Source: Alphaproteobacteria bacterium
GTDB taxonomy: Bacteria > Pseudomonadota > Alphaproteobacteria > JAUHZC01
Assembly: GCA_030425805.1 (NCBI GenBank)
Contig: JAUHZC010000005.1
Span: 1 to 64,000 of the forward strand
Direction: 5' to 3'
DNA: 64,000 nt
The stretch's first letter is position 1. Every line of letters begins with the position of its first letter. Shown here one piece after another: positions 26,186-34,902 of this stretch. The notes beneath the pieces are model-generated. The model was not told the DNA's origin. It worked only from the letters and a program-made list of their open reading frames with translations, and ran no database searches. Made by a program: the position numbers and the translations under genes.

Positions 26186-27370
26186 CTAAAAATAGTAGGC
26201 AAGTTTTGCCTGAATATGGCTGTCTTTTTTTGTGCCAGCAGAAGCACCGTTTGCTTCGCCAAATAAGCGGCCCTCAATCTCAAGTTTTAAGCGATCATCC
26301 AACCGCTTCTTAGCTTCAACGGAGAACGACTGTGATGCTCTTTTCGTGTTAAAAACGCATCCTAAGAGAATTTCTGTGTCATCTGTATCATTAGCGCTGA
26401 AACGCGTTCCTACAAAGACAAATTCTTCCATTGACACACCCGGAGCCATACTTGAGCGGTTATCCCGGTGATATTCCGTTAAGAGTCCGAGGTCCCAATC
26501 CGTTCCTCGAATTTGGTAAAGGGTATATTCAAATCCACCAATTCCAGCAAGGATGGCCCGTCCATGACCTGATCGAGCGAAGAATTCCCCTTTCCATAGC
26601 CAGGCATCTCTCGTGTATTGGACCTCTAGGCTACCTTGATCAATGACTTTGTAGTGAGAGGCCATTCTTTGTTGTGTCGAATTCAGAGTCAGGATAGGTT
26701 CACGGCTTGTGCCTCGAAAATAGCTAAGGTTTATATCCCAATCTCCGATAACTTTTTCCAGGCGCACAGCAAAATCCTGGTGATACTTCCCTGCAGGATG
26801 ATCATAAGTCGTAAGCCCTGGGTCTACTGTAAAGGGGCCGCGTAGTCTCCCCTTTTTTCCAACAAATATTCGTTCCCGAAACATAGGCATATAAAAAAAG
26901 CGGAGCGTTCCCCAAGGTTTTAGAACACTAAAGCGAATCATCGGCTGACCCAACTTCTCCTCCAAATCAAGAGAAGATTCTACGGCATCCGACTGATTTA
27001 GAATGTCTACCAAATGATAGGATTCCACGACTCCCCAAAAAACTTTAGAGGCACCTATGCCAACCTCATAATCTCCCCGCACGAGAAGGAGGTCGCATTG
27101 GCGAATGTCTCCATGGGTTCGGCGAGAATCATGAGGGTCCAAATGAAGAAAAGGGCGAAAACTAAAGCTTGTCTTCGTATCTGCACTCTGGGAATAGAAC
27201 TCAGGTTCTAAAATCAAACCTGGCCCATGTCCATGACGCTGCCTTGTATGTTGTGGCTTTTCCAAGAAAGCTCGGGTTTCAACAGCTGCAAATCCACCAA
27301 TCTTCACATCTGACTTCGCCTGTAAAGGCAGTACAGTCAGAGCAATGAGAATCCAGACAATTGTCCGCAT
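26186..27370 (-). CDS. Predicted outer-membrane beta-barrel protein of the MMPL export operon
   Basis: 394 residues with a signal peptide (cleavage near LQA-KSD). The mature part alternates polar and hydrophobic residues over many short strands and ends AKLAYYF, with the aromatic last residue needed for BAM-dependent insertion. It lies 6 bases after the LolA-like gene in an operon headed by an MMPL/RND transporter. That three-gene grouping is common and the barrel partner is often annotated DUF1302 or hypothetical. A role as outer-membrane component for a lipid-type cargo is inference. Confidence 0.7.
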   Translation of the reverse strand: MRTIVWILIALTVLPLQAKSDVKIGGFAAVETRAFLEKPQHTRQRHGHGPGLILEPEFYSQSADTKTSFSFRPFLHLDPHDSRRTHGDIRQCDLLLVRGDYEVGIGASKVFWGVVESYHLVDILNQSDAVESSLDLEEKLGQPMIRFSVLKPWGTLRFFYMPMFRERIFVGKKGRLRGPFTVDPGLTTYDHPAGKYHQDFAVRLEKVIGDWDINLSYFRGTSREPILTLNSTQQRMASHYKVIDQGSLEVQYTRDAWLWKGEFFARSGHGRAILAGIGGFEYTLYQIRGTDWDLGLLTEYHRDNRSSMAPGVSMEEFVFVGTRFSANDTDDTEILLGCVFNTKRASQSFSVEAKKRLDDRLKLEIEGRLFGEANGASAGTKKDSHIQAKLAYYF

Positions 27371-27376
27371 AAATGT

Positions 27377-28201
27377 TTATCCTCGTCCGTAAGACTTTAG
27401 GCGACCTTTAGTGAATTCATCTTCTTCAAGGCCTGTTGAAAGCTCACGACTTGTATAGGCAAGAACCGTCGATTTCTTGGATTGATGGTTTGTCATTTCC
27501 CATGTCTCTGCACGCCAAAATTTATCCTTGTAAAGCTTATAACCTTTCATTCTAAGGGTTTTGAGGAGGCTATCCTTACGGTCATAGTAATCTACCTTCT
27601 GGAGGCGATAGTGTTTGGTATCAATCCAGGAAATTTGCTTCGTGTATCCTGAATTTTCATAGAGAGGGATGCGCTTGAGAACATAACACTCTTGTCCATC
27701 TAGATTTTCCGTGCGTAGGTAGTACCAATCAAACTTTTCAATATCACTTGAGGTGATGTCTTCATAAGCAAATTCACTTCCAACAAAAGGCCCTGACTTA
27801 TTTGCGGAGGCAATTCTCTTGATTCGCTTAAGGGCTGGCAAGAACAACCACTGATCATCAGGGTCCACGTGGTGGGCGTGAGATAAAAGAGCAGTTCCTT
27901 TCACATCCCGGGGAGTGTCAAAAACCAAAATAGACTTATCTCCTCGCTTGTCATCAATGACCTCGTAGGTCCACATGCGCATGGCTCGTTCTGTAGATTC
28001 CCCATTTGCATTTGTCAGAGTCATCTTCAAAGTTGCGACCTCATCTTTAAAACCCTGATTACGCTTGTCATAGGTTTTCGCAATCTTCAAACCCTCAGCT
28101 TTGTCTTCCTTGGTTGCTGTGGGTTTTTCTGCTGAGGCACCTTCTGGCACCATAAACGTGCCAAGCATAAATGCTGTGAGAGGGGCTGTGAAAATTCTCA
28201 T
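27377..28201 (-). CDS. LolA-like outer membrane lipoprotein-sorting family protein
   Basis: 274 residues with signal peptide (EGASA-EKP). It matches the LolA_like family (PF17131): VATLKMTLTNANGESTERAM, LVFDTPRDVKGTALLSH, DDQWLFLPALKRIKRI, GSEFAYEDI. These proteins share the LolA half-barrel and almost always accompany MMPL-type RND transporters, probably carrying a lipid across the periplasm. The start shares ATGA with the end of the RND gene, so they are coupled. It is not the housekeeping LolA. Confidence 0.87.
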   Translation of the reverse strand: MRIFTAPLTAFMLGTFMVPEGASAEKPTATKEDKAEGLKIAKTYDKRNQGFKDEVATLKMTLTNANGESTERAMRMWTYEVIDDKRGDKSILVFDTPRDVKGTALLSHAHHVDPDDQWLFLPALKRIKRIASANKSGPFVGSEFAYEDITSSDIEKFDWYYLRTENLDGQECYVLKRIPLYENSGYTKQISWIDTKHYRLQKVDYYDRKDSLLKTLRMKGYKLYKDKFWRAETWEMTNHQSKKSTVLAYTSRELSTGLEEDEFTKGRLKSYGRG

Positions 28202-30507
28202 TTGTAGGTCTCCCGATCTAGTTTCATCAATAAAGGTGGCAAAAGCAAGAAATCTGCCACTAACGCACAGATAATAATCAATACTGTGAGAATACCCAAG
28301 AACACATTCACTTGGAAAGTTGAAAATGCTAAAACGCTAAATCCAAAAACAAGAATAACCGTTGTGACCGCCATAGCTTCTCCCACGGTATCGAAGGCAT
28401 AGCGCACTCCATCTTCTTTAGAGAGTCCTTTTTCCCGACGAGCACGCAAGTACTTGGAGAGGAAATGAATCGTATCATCTACAATAATACCAAGGGCTAC
28501 AGCACTTGCAATTGCTGCGGCTAAGTTGATACGCCCAGCAAGAACAGCCCAAAGTCCGTAACCCATCAACACGGGAAGAATATTTGGCAGCAGGCTAAAT
28601 AATCCAATGGTGACACTGCCCAACATGATCATAATTGAAATGGAAATCAAAATTAAAGAAACGGCATTTCCTTTTAACATGCTTGTCACATTCCGTTCTG
28701 AAATATGGGTAAACATAATAATTGGGCTTGCAGCTTCAGTTTGCATATAGGGCTTCCCATTTTCTTTCAACCATTGAACAACCCGCTTATCAAATGCTTT
28801 CACCTCTTTTGTTGTGAGGTCATGGACTGTTACAGTCATCCGGGTCTTGGATTTATCAATATTAATTCGGTCATTTAAATCTAACCCATAAGGCAAAGAA
28901 AACTCGTACAATAGTAGATATTGGGCTGCCAGTTCTTTGTTTTCTGGGATCCTGTAGAAAGTCTCATTATCGCCATGCAAGTTTTTGTTTAAGCGCTTCA
29001 CAATATCTGTGATGGAATAGACGTGGTAGACTTCGGGCTGTGCTTTCAAGAAATTAGAGAGTTTTTCAACTGTGTTCAAGTACTCTGGATCTGATACACC
29101 CTCAGGGTTTTCAGCGGGAATTGAATATTCAATCGTGTAAATACCCGTGAGATTGTCCATTGCAAATTCTGAATCTTGGCGGAACTTCATAGACTCATCG
29201 AGATACTGGATGAACATATCATTAATCTCAAGCCTTAAACACATGAGACTTAGAAACAAAGCAAGAAGGTTGATACCCCAGAGGAGCTTTGTACGCTGTG
29301 CAATAACAAATTCTCCAAACCGATCCATAAGGCGTGTTGCTTTTGCATGCCCTACATTTCCAGCTGTCATGGGTAAAATAGATAACAACGCGGGAAGGAA
29401 AGTGACGGAGAAAAAGAAAGCTGCCCCAATGCCAAATGCTGCCATGTTTCCTAAGTCATGGAAAGGCGGTGCATCAGAGAAATTTAAGCTCAAGAACCCA
29501 ATCACTGTTGTGAAAGACGTCAAAAATACGGGAGAGAAATTAACTCGCATGCTTTCAACTAAGGCTTCAAGCTTTTTCATGCCATGTCCCATGGCTTTTT
29601 GCATGGTAATAATAATATGGATGCTATCTGCAATCGCCAGTGTAAGCACAACAACCGGCACCATTGAAGAAGGTGGTGTTAGCTCAACTCCAAGCCATCC
29701 TCCAAAACCCATTGCACAAGCGGCTGAGAGTGTAATCACACCCAGAGTTGATAAGCTTGCCCATGTGCTTTTGAGGATAAAAAACATCATTAAAGTCAGC
29801 ACTAAGAACATGATTGGCACAAGGGTTTGTAGATCCCGCATGCTTGCTGCAACAAAGGCATTATTCATATACACGATGCCTGTGGGGCGAATCTCAATAT
29901 CTGGGTATTTGGCCTGCACTTCTATACGTAACTTATCAGATGCTGCAACAGTTTCAGGAACTTCTGTTTCTGATTCTCGGGGAAGTGTCACCGTGATCAA
30001 GATACCTGTTGCTGTGCCATCACCATTGACGGCTCGGTTAACGAGCAGTGGCTCACTCAAAGCAACTTTGCGAATTTGATCTAGCTTCTCTTTTGAAAGC
30101 GCTGCAGGATCTCCATCTACCAAATCGACAACGGTGAGATCATCCCCCTCAGCATAAGTATGTTGAAAGTTTGTCAAAGAATCCACCCGCTTTGCATAGG
30201 GAAGCTTCCAAGCTTTTTCTGTCATTTCCTGAATACAAGAGAGCACTCTTGGGGTAAAAACATCCCCTGATTTGGGCTTTACAACATAAAGGATATTATC
30301 TGTTTTGGTATAGACATTCTCGATCTCTTCAAAGGCTTTTAGCTGAGGATTCTCTTTTCCAAAAAATGCTCGGTAGTTCGTGCTTTGGCCCAGATGTTGT
30401 CCTCCAGATGCAATAAAGAATCCAAGAACAAGGGTACCAATCAAAACAACCCACCGCCATTGGATGATTGTCTTTGCGTAGGCAATGGTGTACTTCTCGC
30501 TCCCCAT
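28198..30507 (-). CDS. MMPL/RND-superfamily transporter
   Basis: 769 residues with twelve helices in two halves, each half starting with one helix and a periplasmic loop of about 170-190 residues, then five helices (SSD/MMPL layout). Proton-relay type residues are in VVVLTLAIADSIHII and ALGIIVDDTIHFLSKYLR. It is a single-component RND exporter of the HpnN/MMPL type, moving lipids or hydrophobic molecules. It is the first gene of an operon with a LolA-like carrier and a beta-barrel. The cargo cannot be read; hopanoids or other lipids are candidates. Confidence 0.87.
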   Translation of the reverse strand: MGSEKYTIAYAKTIIQWRWVVLIGTLVLGFFIASGGQHLGQSTNYRAFFGKENPQLKAFEEIENVYTKTDNILYVVKPKSGDVFTPRVLSCIQEMTEKAWKLPYAKRVDSLTNFQHTYAEGDDLTVVDLVDGDPAALSKEKLDQIRKVALSEPLLVNRAVNGDGTATGILITVTLPRESETEVPETVAASDKLRIEVQAKYPDIEIRPTGIVYMNNAFVAASMRDLQTLVPIMFLVLTLMMFFILKSTWASLSTLGVITLSAACAMGFGGWLGVELTPPSSMVPVVVLTLAIADSIHIIITMQKAMGHGMKKLEALVESMRVNFSPVFLTSFTTVIGFLSLNFSDAPPFHDLGNMAAFGIGAAFFFSVTFLPALLSILPMTAGNVGHAKATRLMDRFGEFVIAQRTKLLWGINLLALFLSLMCLRLEINDMFIQYLDESMKFRQDSEFAMDNLTGIYTIEYSIPAENPEGVSDPEYLNTVEKLSNFLKAQPEVYHVYSITDIVKRLNKNLHGDNETFYRIPENKELAAQYLLLYEFSLPYGLDLNDRINIDKSKTRMTVTVHDLTTKEVKAFDKRVVQWLKENGKPYMQTEAASPIIMFTHISERNVTSMLKGNAVSLILISISIMIMLGSVTIGLFSLLPNILPVLMGYGLWAVLAGRINLAAAIASAVALGIIVDDTIHFLSKYLRARREKGLSKEDGVRYAFDTVGEAMAVTTVILVFGFSVLAFSTFQVNVFLGILTVLIIICALVADFLLLPPLLMKLDRETYK

Positions 30508-30572
30508 CGTGCATCTCCAGATTTTGCCCTACTTTGCGCCTTTCAAGGGAGAGATTCAAGAGGAAAAGCAAT

Positions 30573-31664
30573 TTAGGCTACAGCTTCCTCTATTTCCTTA
30601 ATCCTACTATCGGTAAGAAGTTCAATTTTATATTGCCCATCACCGTAAGGAAAACGATATCCATTTCTAGAGAGTCCTATTTCGTACAAAGCTGCCACAG
30701 TTGCAACTGCTCCTATACTGACTATAACAGGGTTACGATCTACAAAACCGTTAATTCCTGAAAGAATATTTGGCAGCCAGCCTTCTCCCAGCTCTGGCAC
30801 TAGACGAGCTGCTGCACGCAAAAAACTGGAGGTAACGTGCTTTGTTGCCCAGAATGCTGGAATTGCCAATGCATAAGGTAACTGGCCTATAGTCCATTTA
30901 TAAGGATCATAGGCTCTGTAGTAGGGGTCTTCTATTCCAACGAGGACGCCTCTCACACACTCTTCATCTGCAGTGCACTCATGAAGGGGCGACCCCGTAT
31001 GTCCTGGGCCAGCTCTCTCAGAGTCACTATCCTCAAAAGTTTGAACAAGCAGGTCGCCAGGTCGATCCCTATTAAAAAGGGCTAAGTGATGTACCCATTG
31101 TTTCACTATTCTAGTTTTAGAATCTGAAAAACTTCCCCAAAACGGAGGAACTGTTCTCGTGGGGTGATAAAAGCACATTTTTATGAAGCCTATACTAAGA
31201 TCTTCCGAGCAAGGTCTTAGCCCGCAAGATCTTACTTTTTCCAGCCCACTTTCTTCCTCTGTACGCAAAAGGCTTAGCTTGCCATCGGCTATGCTGATGA
31301 AAGATTCAAATATGTGCATGTAATAGGTGGCAGCATGCCTACGAAAAAAAACAACTAAGAAAGCCCGATCCCCCAAGCTTGCATAGTGATCACCCGTGGT
31401 TAAAACAATTGAGCGTCCGTCCATTCTGCAAAATGTACCAGAAAAAGAAAAATGACTATGACTGTTAACTATAAAATTTAACATTTCATAATCACCTTCT
31501 TTAGCAAGCTCGTAGCTAGGATCTGTCATTGTTTCCATACTCTCTCTAGAGATTGCAAACACCCGACAAACAGGCTCATAAATTTCCCCCGAAGTGTCAG
31601 CACTATAGAGCGATTTTGAAATTGGAATTATAAAAAATAAAAAAACAGAAATTTTTTTAATCAT
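30573..31664 (-). CDS. Exported trypsin-like protein with Thr in place of catalytic Ser
   Basis: 363 residues from the ATG at 31664, which starts a clear signal peptide (MIKKISVFLFFIIPISKSLYSA). An in-frame upstream start at 31733 is less likely. SGTFCRMDGRSIVLTTGDH at 75-93 corresponds to the strand and LTAAHC region of trypsin-fold proteases, and it lines up with FSGTY...IVLTAAHC in the protein at 38985-40127. The later GHTGSP at 221-226 occupies the GDSGGP position, but Thr223 replaces the Ser nucleophile. His93 and Asp155 could be remnants of the triad. A C-terminal hydrophobic segment (res 318-340) suggests a membrane anchor. Probably a non-catalytic or altered paralogue, in an AT-rich setting between two housekeeping operons. 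Confidence 0.55.
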   Translation of the reverse strand: MIKKISVFLFFIIPISKSLYSADTSGEIYEPVCRVFAISRESMETMTDPSYELAKEGDYEMLNFIVNSHSHFSFSGTFCRMDGRSIVLTTGDHYASLGDRAFLVVFFRRHAATYYMHIFESFISIADGKLSLLRTEEESGLEKVRSCGLRPCSEDLSIGFIKMCFYHPTRTVPPFWGSFSDSKTRIVKQWVHHLALFNRDRPGDLLVQTFEDSDSERAGPGHTGSPLHECTADEECVRGVLVGIEDPYYRAYDPYKWTIGQLPYALAIPAFWATKHVTSSFLRAAARLVPELGEGWLPNILSGINGFVDRNPVIVSIGAVATVAALYEIGLSRNGYRFPYGDGQYKIELLTDSRIKEIEEAVA

Positions 31665-31781
31665 GACATTTGTATGTATGTTGATTATTTGTTTTATATT
31701 GAGTTTATACCTCGCACAGAAGCCTAGGCACAACCTTTTTTTTTTGGTACAAATGAATATTCCCTAACAGTGAGGTGCCCT

Positions 31782-33044
31782 ATGCTTCAAGCCTTTTCCC
31801 AAGATATTGCCATTGCTAAAATCATTGAAGATGAGCTGGAGCGACAGCAGAATCAGATTGAGCTCATTGCTTCCGAGAACTTTACTTCTCCTGCTGTGAT
31901 GGCAGCCCAAGGTTCTGTTCTAACGAACAAGTATGCTGAGGGATACCCTGCAAAGCGCTACTATGGGGGATGTGAAGTCGTGGACCAGGCAGAAGATCTG
32001 GCCCGGGATCGTCTTAAAACCCTCTTTGATTGTGCTTATGCAAACGTGCAACCTCATTCTGGCTCTCAGGCAAACCAGGCAGTTTTCCTCAGCTTAATTA
32101 AACCAGGTGAGAAGATTCTAGGGATGGGGCTTGATGCCGGGGGGCATCTGACACACGGGGCTCGTGTGAACCTTTCTGGAAAATGGTTTGAAGCTGTAGA
32201 GTATGGCACAGATCCCAAAACGCATTTGCTTGATTATGATCAGGTTCGTGACCTTGCAAAGCAACACAGGCCTAAGCTAATTATTGGGGGAGCCTCTGCT
32301 TATCCTCGTCACTGGGACTACAAGGTGATGCGGGAAATTGCGGATGAAGTTGACGCTTACTTCCTTTTTGATATGGCTCACTATGCAGGCCTTATTGCGG
32401 CAGGTGTTTATCCTTCTCCGATTGAGCATGCTCACGTGGTAACAAGTACAACCCATAAAACGCTACGGGGCCCCCGTGGCGGGATTATCCTATCCAAGGA
32501 TGCGGAGCTGGGTAAGAAATTTGATAAAGCCATCTTCCCCGGGCTCCAAGGGGGGCCTTTGATGCATGTGATTCTGGCAAAAGCTGCAGCTTTTGGAGAG
32601 TGCCTCAAGCCTGAGTTTAAAGCATATTCAGCCCAGGTTATTGAGAACGCACGGGCTATGGGTAAAGGCATGGCTGAGAATGAGATTGGTCTTGTCACTG
32701 GCGGCACAGATTGCCATATGCTCTTGGCAGATCTGACCCCTCTTGGTGTTGATGGAAAGTCAGCCCAGGAAGCCTTGGAACTTGCTGGTATGACCACGAA
32801 TAAGAATGCTATTCCTGATGATCCGCTTCCTCCCCAGAAAACCTCTGGAATTCGTGTTGGAAGCCCCGCGGGAACGACCCGTGGATTTGGAGAAGCAGAA
32901 TTTCACCAAATTGGCCAATGGATTGGCACGGTTTGTCATGCCATTGGAAAGTCTGATGAGGAGCAGGTTGTGAAAGCAACATGTGCTGCCGTGAAGGAGA
33001 TGTGTGCTCAATTCCCGCTTTATCCTCATTTCGCAGGAGCTTGA
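31782..33044 (+). CDS. glyA: Serine hydroxymethyltransferase
   Basis: 420 residues from the ATG at 31782, with TGAGGTG 5 bases upstream. The GTG at 31770 in frame would add MRCP only. Typical motifs: [35 protein letters not shown], and [13 protein letters not shown] carrying the PLP-binding lysine. It interconverts serine and glycine and supplies one-carbon units. nrdR begins 6 bases after the stop, a common alphaproteobacterial arrangement. Confidence 0.97.
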   Translation: MLQAFSQDIAIAKIIEDELERQQNQIELIASENFTSPAVMAAQGSVLTNKYAEGYPAKRYYGGCEVVDQAEDLARDRLKTLFDCAYANVQPHSGSQANQAVFLSLIKPGEKILGMGLDAGGHLTHGARVNLSGKWFEAVEYGTDPKTHLLDYDQVRDLAKQHRPKLIIGGASAYPRHWDYKVMREIADEVDAYFLFDMAHYAGLIAAGVYPSPIEHAHVVTSTTHKTLRGPRGGIILSKDAELGKKFDKAIFPGLQGGPLMHVILAKAAAFGECLKPEFKAYSAQVIENARAMGKGMAENEIGLVTGGTDCHMLLADLTPLGVDGKSAQEALELAGMTTNKNAIPDDPLPPQKTSGIRVGSPAGTTRGFGEAEFHQIGQWIGTVCHAIGKSDEEQVVKATCAAVKEMCAQFPLYPHFAGA

Positions 33045-33050
33045 AAGTAG

Positions 33051-33605
33051 ATGCGCTGTCCTTTTTGTGGATTTGAACAAACACAGGTCCGGGACTCCCG
33101 CCCTACCGAGGACAATGCAGCTATCCGTCGGCGGCGCTTTTGCTCTAGCTGCCAGGCTCGTTTCACGACTGTTGAGCGGACACAGCTTGTGCCTCTTACT
33201 GTGCGCAAGCGTAATGGAGAGACAGAACCTTTTGAGCGGGACAAGCTTGAGCGATCTATGTCTCTTTCCTTGCGCAAACGGCCTATCGAAAAGGAGCAGC
33301 TTGAGCGCATCATCAACAGCATTGTCCGCCAGCTTGAATCCCTTGGAGAAAGTGAAATTTCCTCCGTTGCAATTGGGGAGATGGCCATGGAAGCCTTAAG
33401 CAACTTAGACCTGGTTGCTTATATTCGCTTTGCTTCCATCTACAAAGACTTCTCAAATCCAGCGGACTTTCAGGAGTTCGTTGGAAAACTCAAAAGCCAA
33501 ACGGCAACAGACCTTTCCGAGGATGGGAAGTCCACCCGCAAACCAGGTGCTCGCAAAAAAGATAAAGACTCTGATCCATCTTCTTCTCAAGAGAAACTTC
33601 TATGA
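33051..33605 (+). CDS. nrdR: Transcriptional repressor NrdR
   Basis: 184 residues. The N-terminal zinc ribbon has Cys3, Cys6, Cys31 and Cys34 (MRCPFC and FCSSC). The ATP-cone domain follows (PLTVRKRNGETEPFERDKL). It senses ATP/dATP and represses ribonucleotide reductase genes. A lysine-rich C-terminal extension of about 30 residues is unconserved. Its end shares ATGA with the aldolase gene. Confidence 0.95.
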   Translation: MRCPFCGFEQTQVRDSRPTEDNAAIRRRRFCSSCQARFTTVERTQLVPLTVRKRNGETEPFERDKLERSMSLSLRKRPIEKEQLERIINSIVRQLESLGESEISSVAIGEMAMEALSNLDLVAYIRFASIYKDFSNPADFQEFVGKLKSQTATDLSEDGKSTRKPGARKKDKDSDPSSSQEKLL

Positions 33606-34378
33606 CCGTAATTCCCTTTCAAAAGCCCACAACATCCCGCCCTCTTTTCAGTGCTGATCCTGTGATTGAGGATTTGATTTTGAGCTTTCGCTTTTGCGCA
33701 GATTTGGGGCTTGATGATTTAACCTATACGCACATTTCCGCACGTGCAGCGCCTGAATCTGAAACCTACTTTATCAATGCGCTTGGCCCTTTGTTCGAGG
33801 AAATGACACCTGAACTTTTGGTTAAGATGAATCTTGATGGCCATGTTCTTGGAGCTCCCGTGGGTATGGAAGCAAACTCTACGGGTCAACAAATTCATGG
33901 AGCACTTTACAAAGCGCGGCCAGATATTAATGCAATCCTCCATCTGCATACGATTGAAGGTACAGCTGTTGCGGCCTTGGAGGAAGGGCTTAGCTTCTGC
34001 TCTCAGTTCAGTTTCCACTTTGTAAACAACCTAAGCTATCATGACTATGGTGGCCTTGTCCTTGCAGGGGAAGAAGGTAAAAAACTTGTTGAGAGTCTTG
34101 GCCCTACGAATAAAGCCATGATCATGCGAAATCATGGTTTGCTTACTGTGGGGCGAACGATGGCCGAAGCCTTTTTCTATATGTACTACCTTCATCAAGC
34201 CTGCCGGGTTCAGCTTTTGGCTAAAGGTACGGGAGAAAGACTTCATCTCCCTGAAGCAGAGGTGCAACATCAAGCCCATGAACAAATGCAGGCTTTTGAA
34301 CCGGATTTAGGGCAGCGGGATTGGCAGGCACTTTTGCGACGATATCGCAGAACTTATGGAGAAGGGAGTGTTTCATGA
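33602..34378 (+). CDS. Class II aldolase/adducin-family protein
   Basis: 258 residues with the family zinc ligands: HLH in AILHLHTIEG, the downstream His in MRNHGLLTVG, and the start region LGLDDLTYTHISARAAP. Members include L-fuculose-phosphate aldolase-type enzymes and other Zn aldolases, and adducin-like relatives of unknown reaction. The substrate is not evident. It is translationally coupled to nrdR upstream and rpiB downstream (ATGA at both ends), so glyA-nrdR-aldolase-rpiB act as one operon. Confidence 0.85.
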   Translation: MTVIPFQKPTTSRPLFSADPVIEDLILSFRFCADLGLDDLTYTHISARAAPESETYFINALGPLFEEMTPELLVKMNLDGHVLGAPVGMEANSTGQQIHGALYKARPDINAILHLHTIEGTAVAALEEGLSFCSQFSFHFVNNLSYHDYGGLVLAGEEGKKLVESLGPTNKAMIMRNHGLLTVGRTMAEAFFYMYYLHQACRVQLLAKGTGERLHLPEAEVQHQAHEQMQAFEPDLGQRDWQALLRRYRRTYGEGSVS

Positions 34379-34803
34379 TTTACTTTGGAGCAGATCATGC
34401 AGGTTTTCATCTTAAACAAGTGTTGATTCGCCATGCCAACGGGCTAGGGCATGAAACCAAAGACTTTGGTACAGATAGCGAAGCGTCAGTTGACTATCCA
34501 GATTTTGCAAAAGAGGTTTGTCTCGCGATGGAGGATCACCCTGAGATTCAGGCTGTCCTCATTTGTGGGACAGGAAATGGGATTTGTATTGCAGCAAATC
34601 GGTTTCCTTGGATTCGTGCAGCTCTTTGTCGCACACCAATGGAAGCACAAATGGCACGGGCCCATAATAATGCCAATGTGCTTTGCCTGGGAGGGCGTGT
34701 TACAGCTGAGCCTCTTGCTGGGGCTATTCTTGAAACCTTCCTGACTACAGAATTTGAAGGCGGCCGCCATGAAAGACGGCTGGAAAAAATCCAGGAGTTC
34801 TAG
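34375..34803 (+). CDS. rpiB: Ribose-5-phosphate isomerase B
   Basis: 142 residues from the ATG at 34375. RpiB/LacAB fold: YFGADHAGFHLKQVL at the start, VDYPDFAKEV, and the active-site region ICGTGNGICIAANRFPWIRAALC with the catalytic Cys (CGTG, family form CGSGIG or CGTGIG; here N replaces I). It interconverts ribose 5-phosphate and ribulose 5-phosphate; rpe for the next pentose step lies 3.5 kb away. The end is followed by a palindromic repeat. Confidence 0.92.
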   Translation: MIYFGADHAGFHLKQVLIRHANGLGHETKDFGTDSEASVDYPDFAKEVCLAMEDHPEIQAVLICGTGNGICIAANRFPWIRAALCRTPMEAQMARAHNNANVLCLGGRVTAEPLAGAILETFLTTEFEGGRHERRLEKIQEF

Positions 34804-34825
34804 ACAGGTTCTTCTTTTCCCTACA

Positions 34826-34902
34826 GTCATCGCGAGCCCGAAGGGCGCGGCGATCCATAAGGTGAGTGGATTGCTTCGTCGCTCCGCTTCTCGCAAAGAT
34901 TC
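34826..34902. repeat. Palindromic REP-like element
   Basis: GTCATCGCGAG...GGCGATCCA and TGGATTGC...TCTCGCAAAGAT form imperfect inverted arms of about 25 bases around a short spacer. The two halves contain the word TCGCGAG/CTCGC and GATCCA/TGGATT. This resembles the widespread intergenic GTCATTGCGAG-type palindromes found in many bacterial genomes, probably spread by RAYT transposases. It sits between the convergent rpiB and aspS, where it may also act as terminator. Only one copy was noticed in the window. Confidence 0.7.

Noticed and set aside
29147-30079. A 310-codon open frame on the plus strand across the RND transporter gene
   Set aside because: It is antisense to a clear MMPL/RND protein with twelve helices, and its translation is Ser/Arg/Thr-rich without domain features.
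31665-31781. Possible glycine riboswitch before glyA, and the T run near 31736
   Set aside because: No glycine-aptamer core was recognised, and the T run lacks a convincing stem before it.
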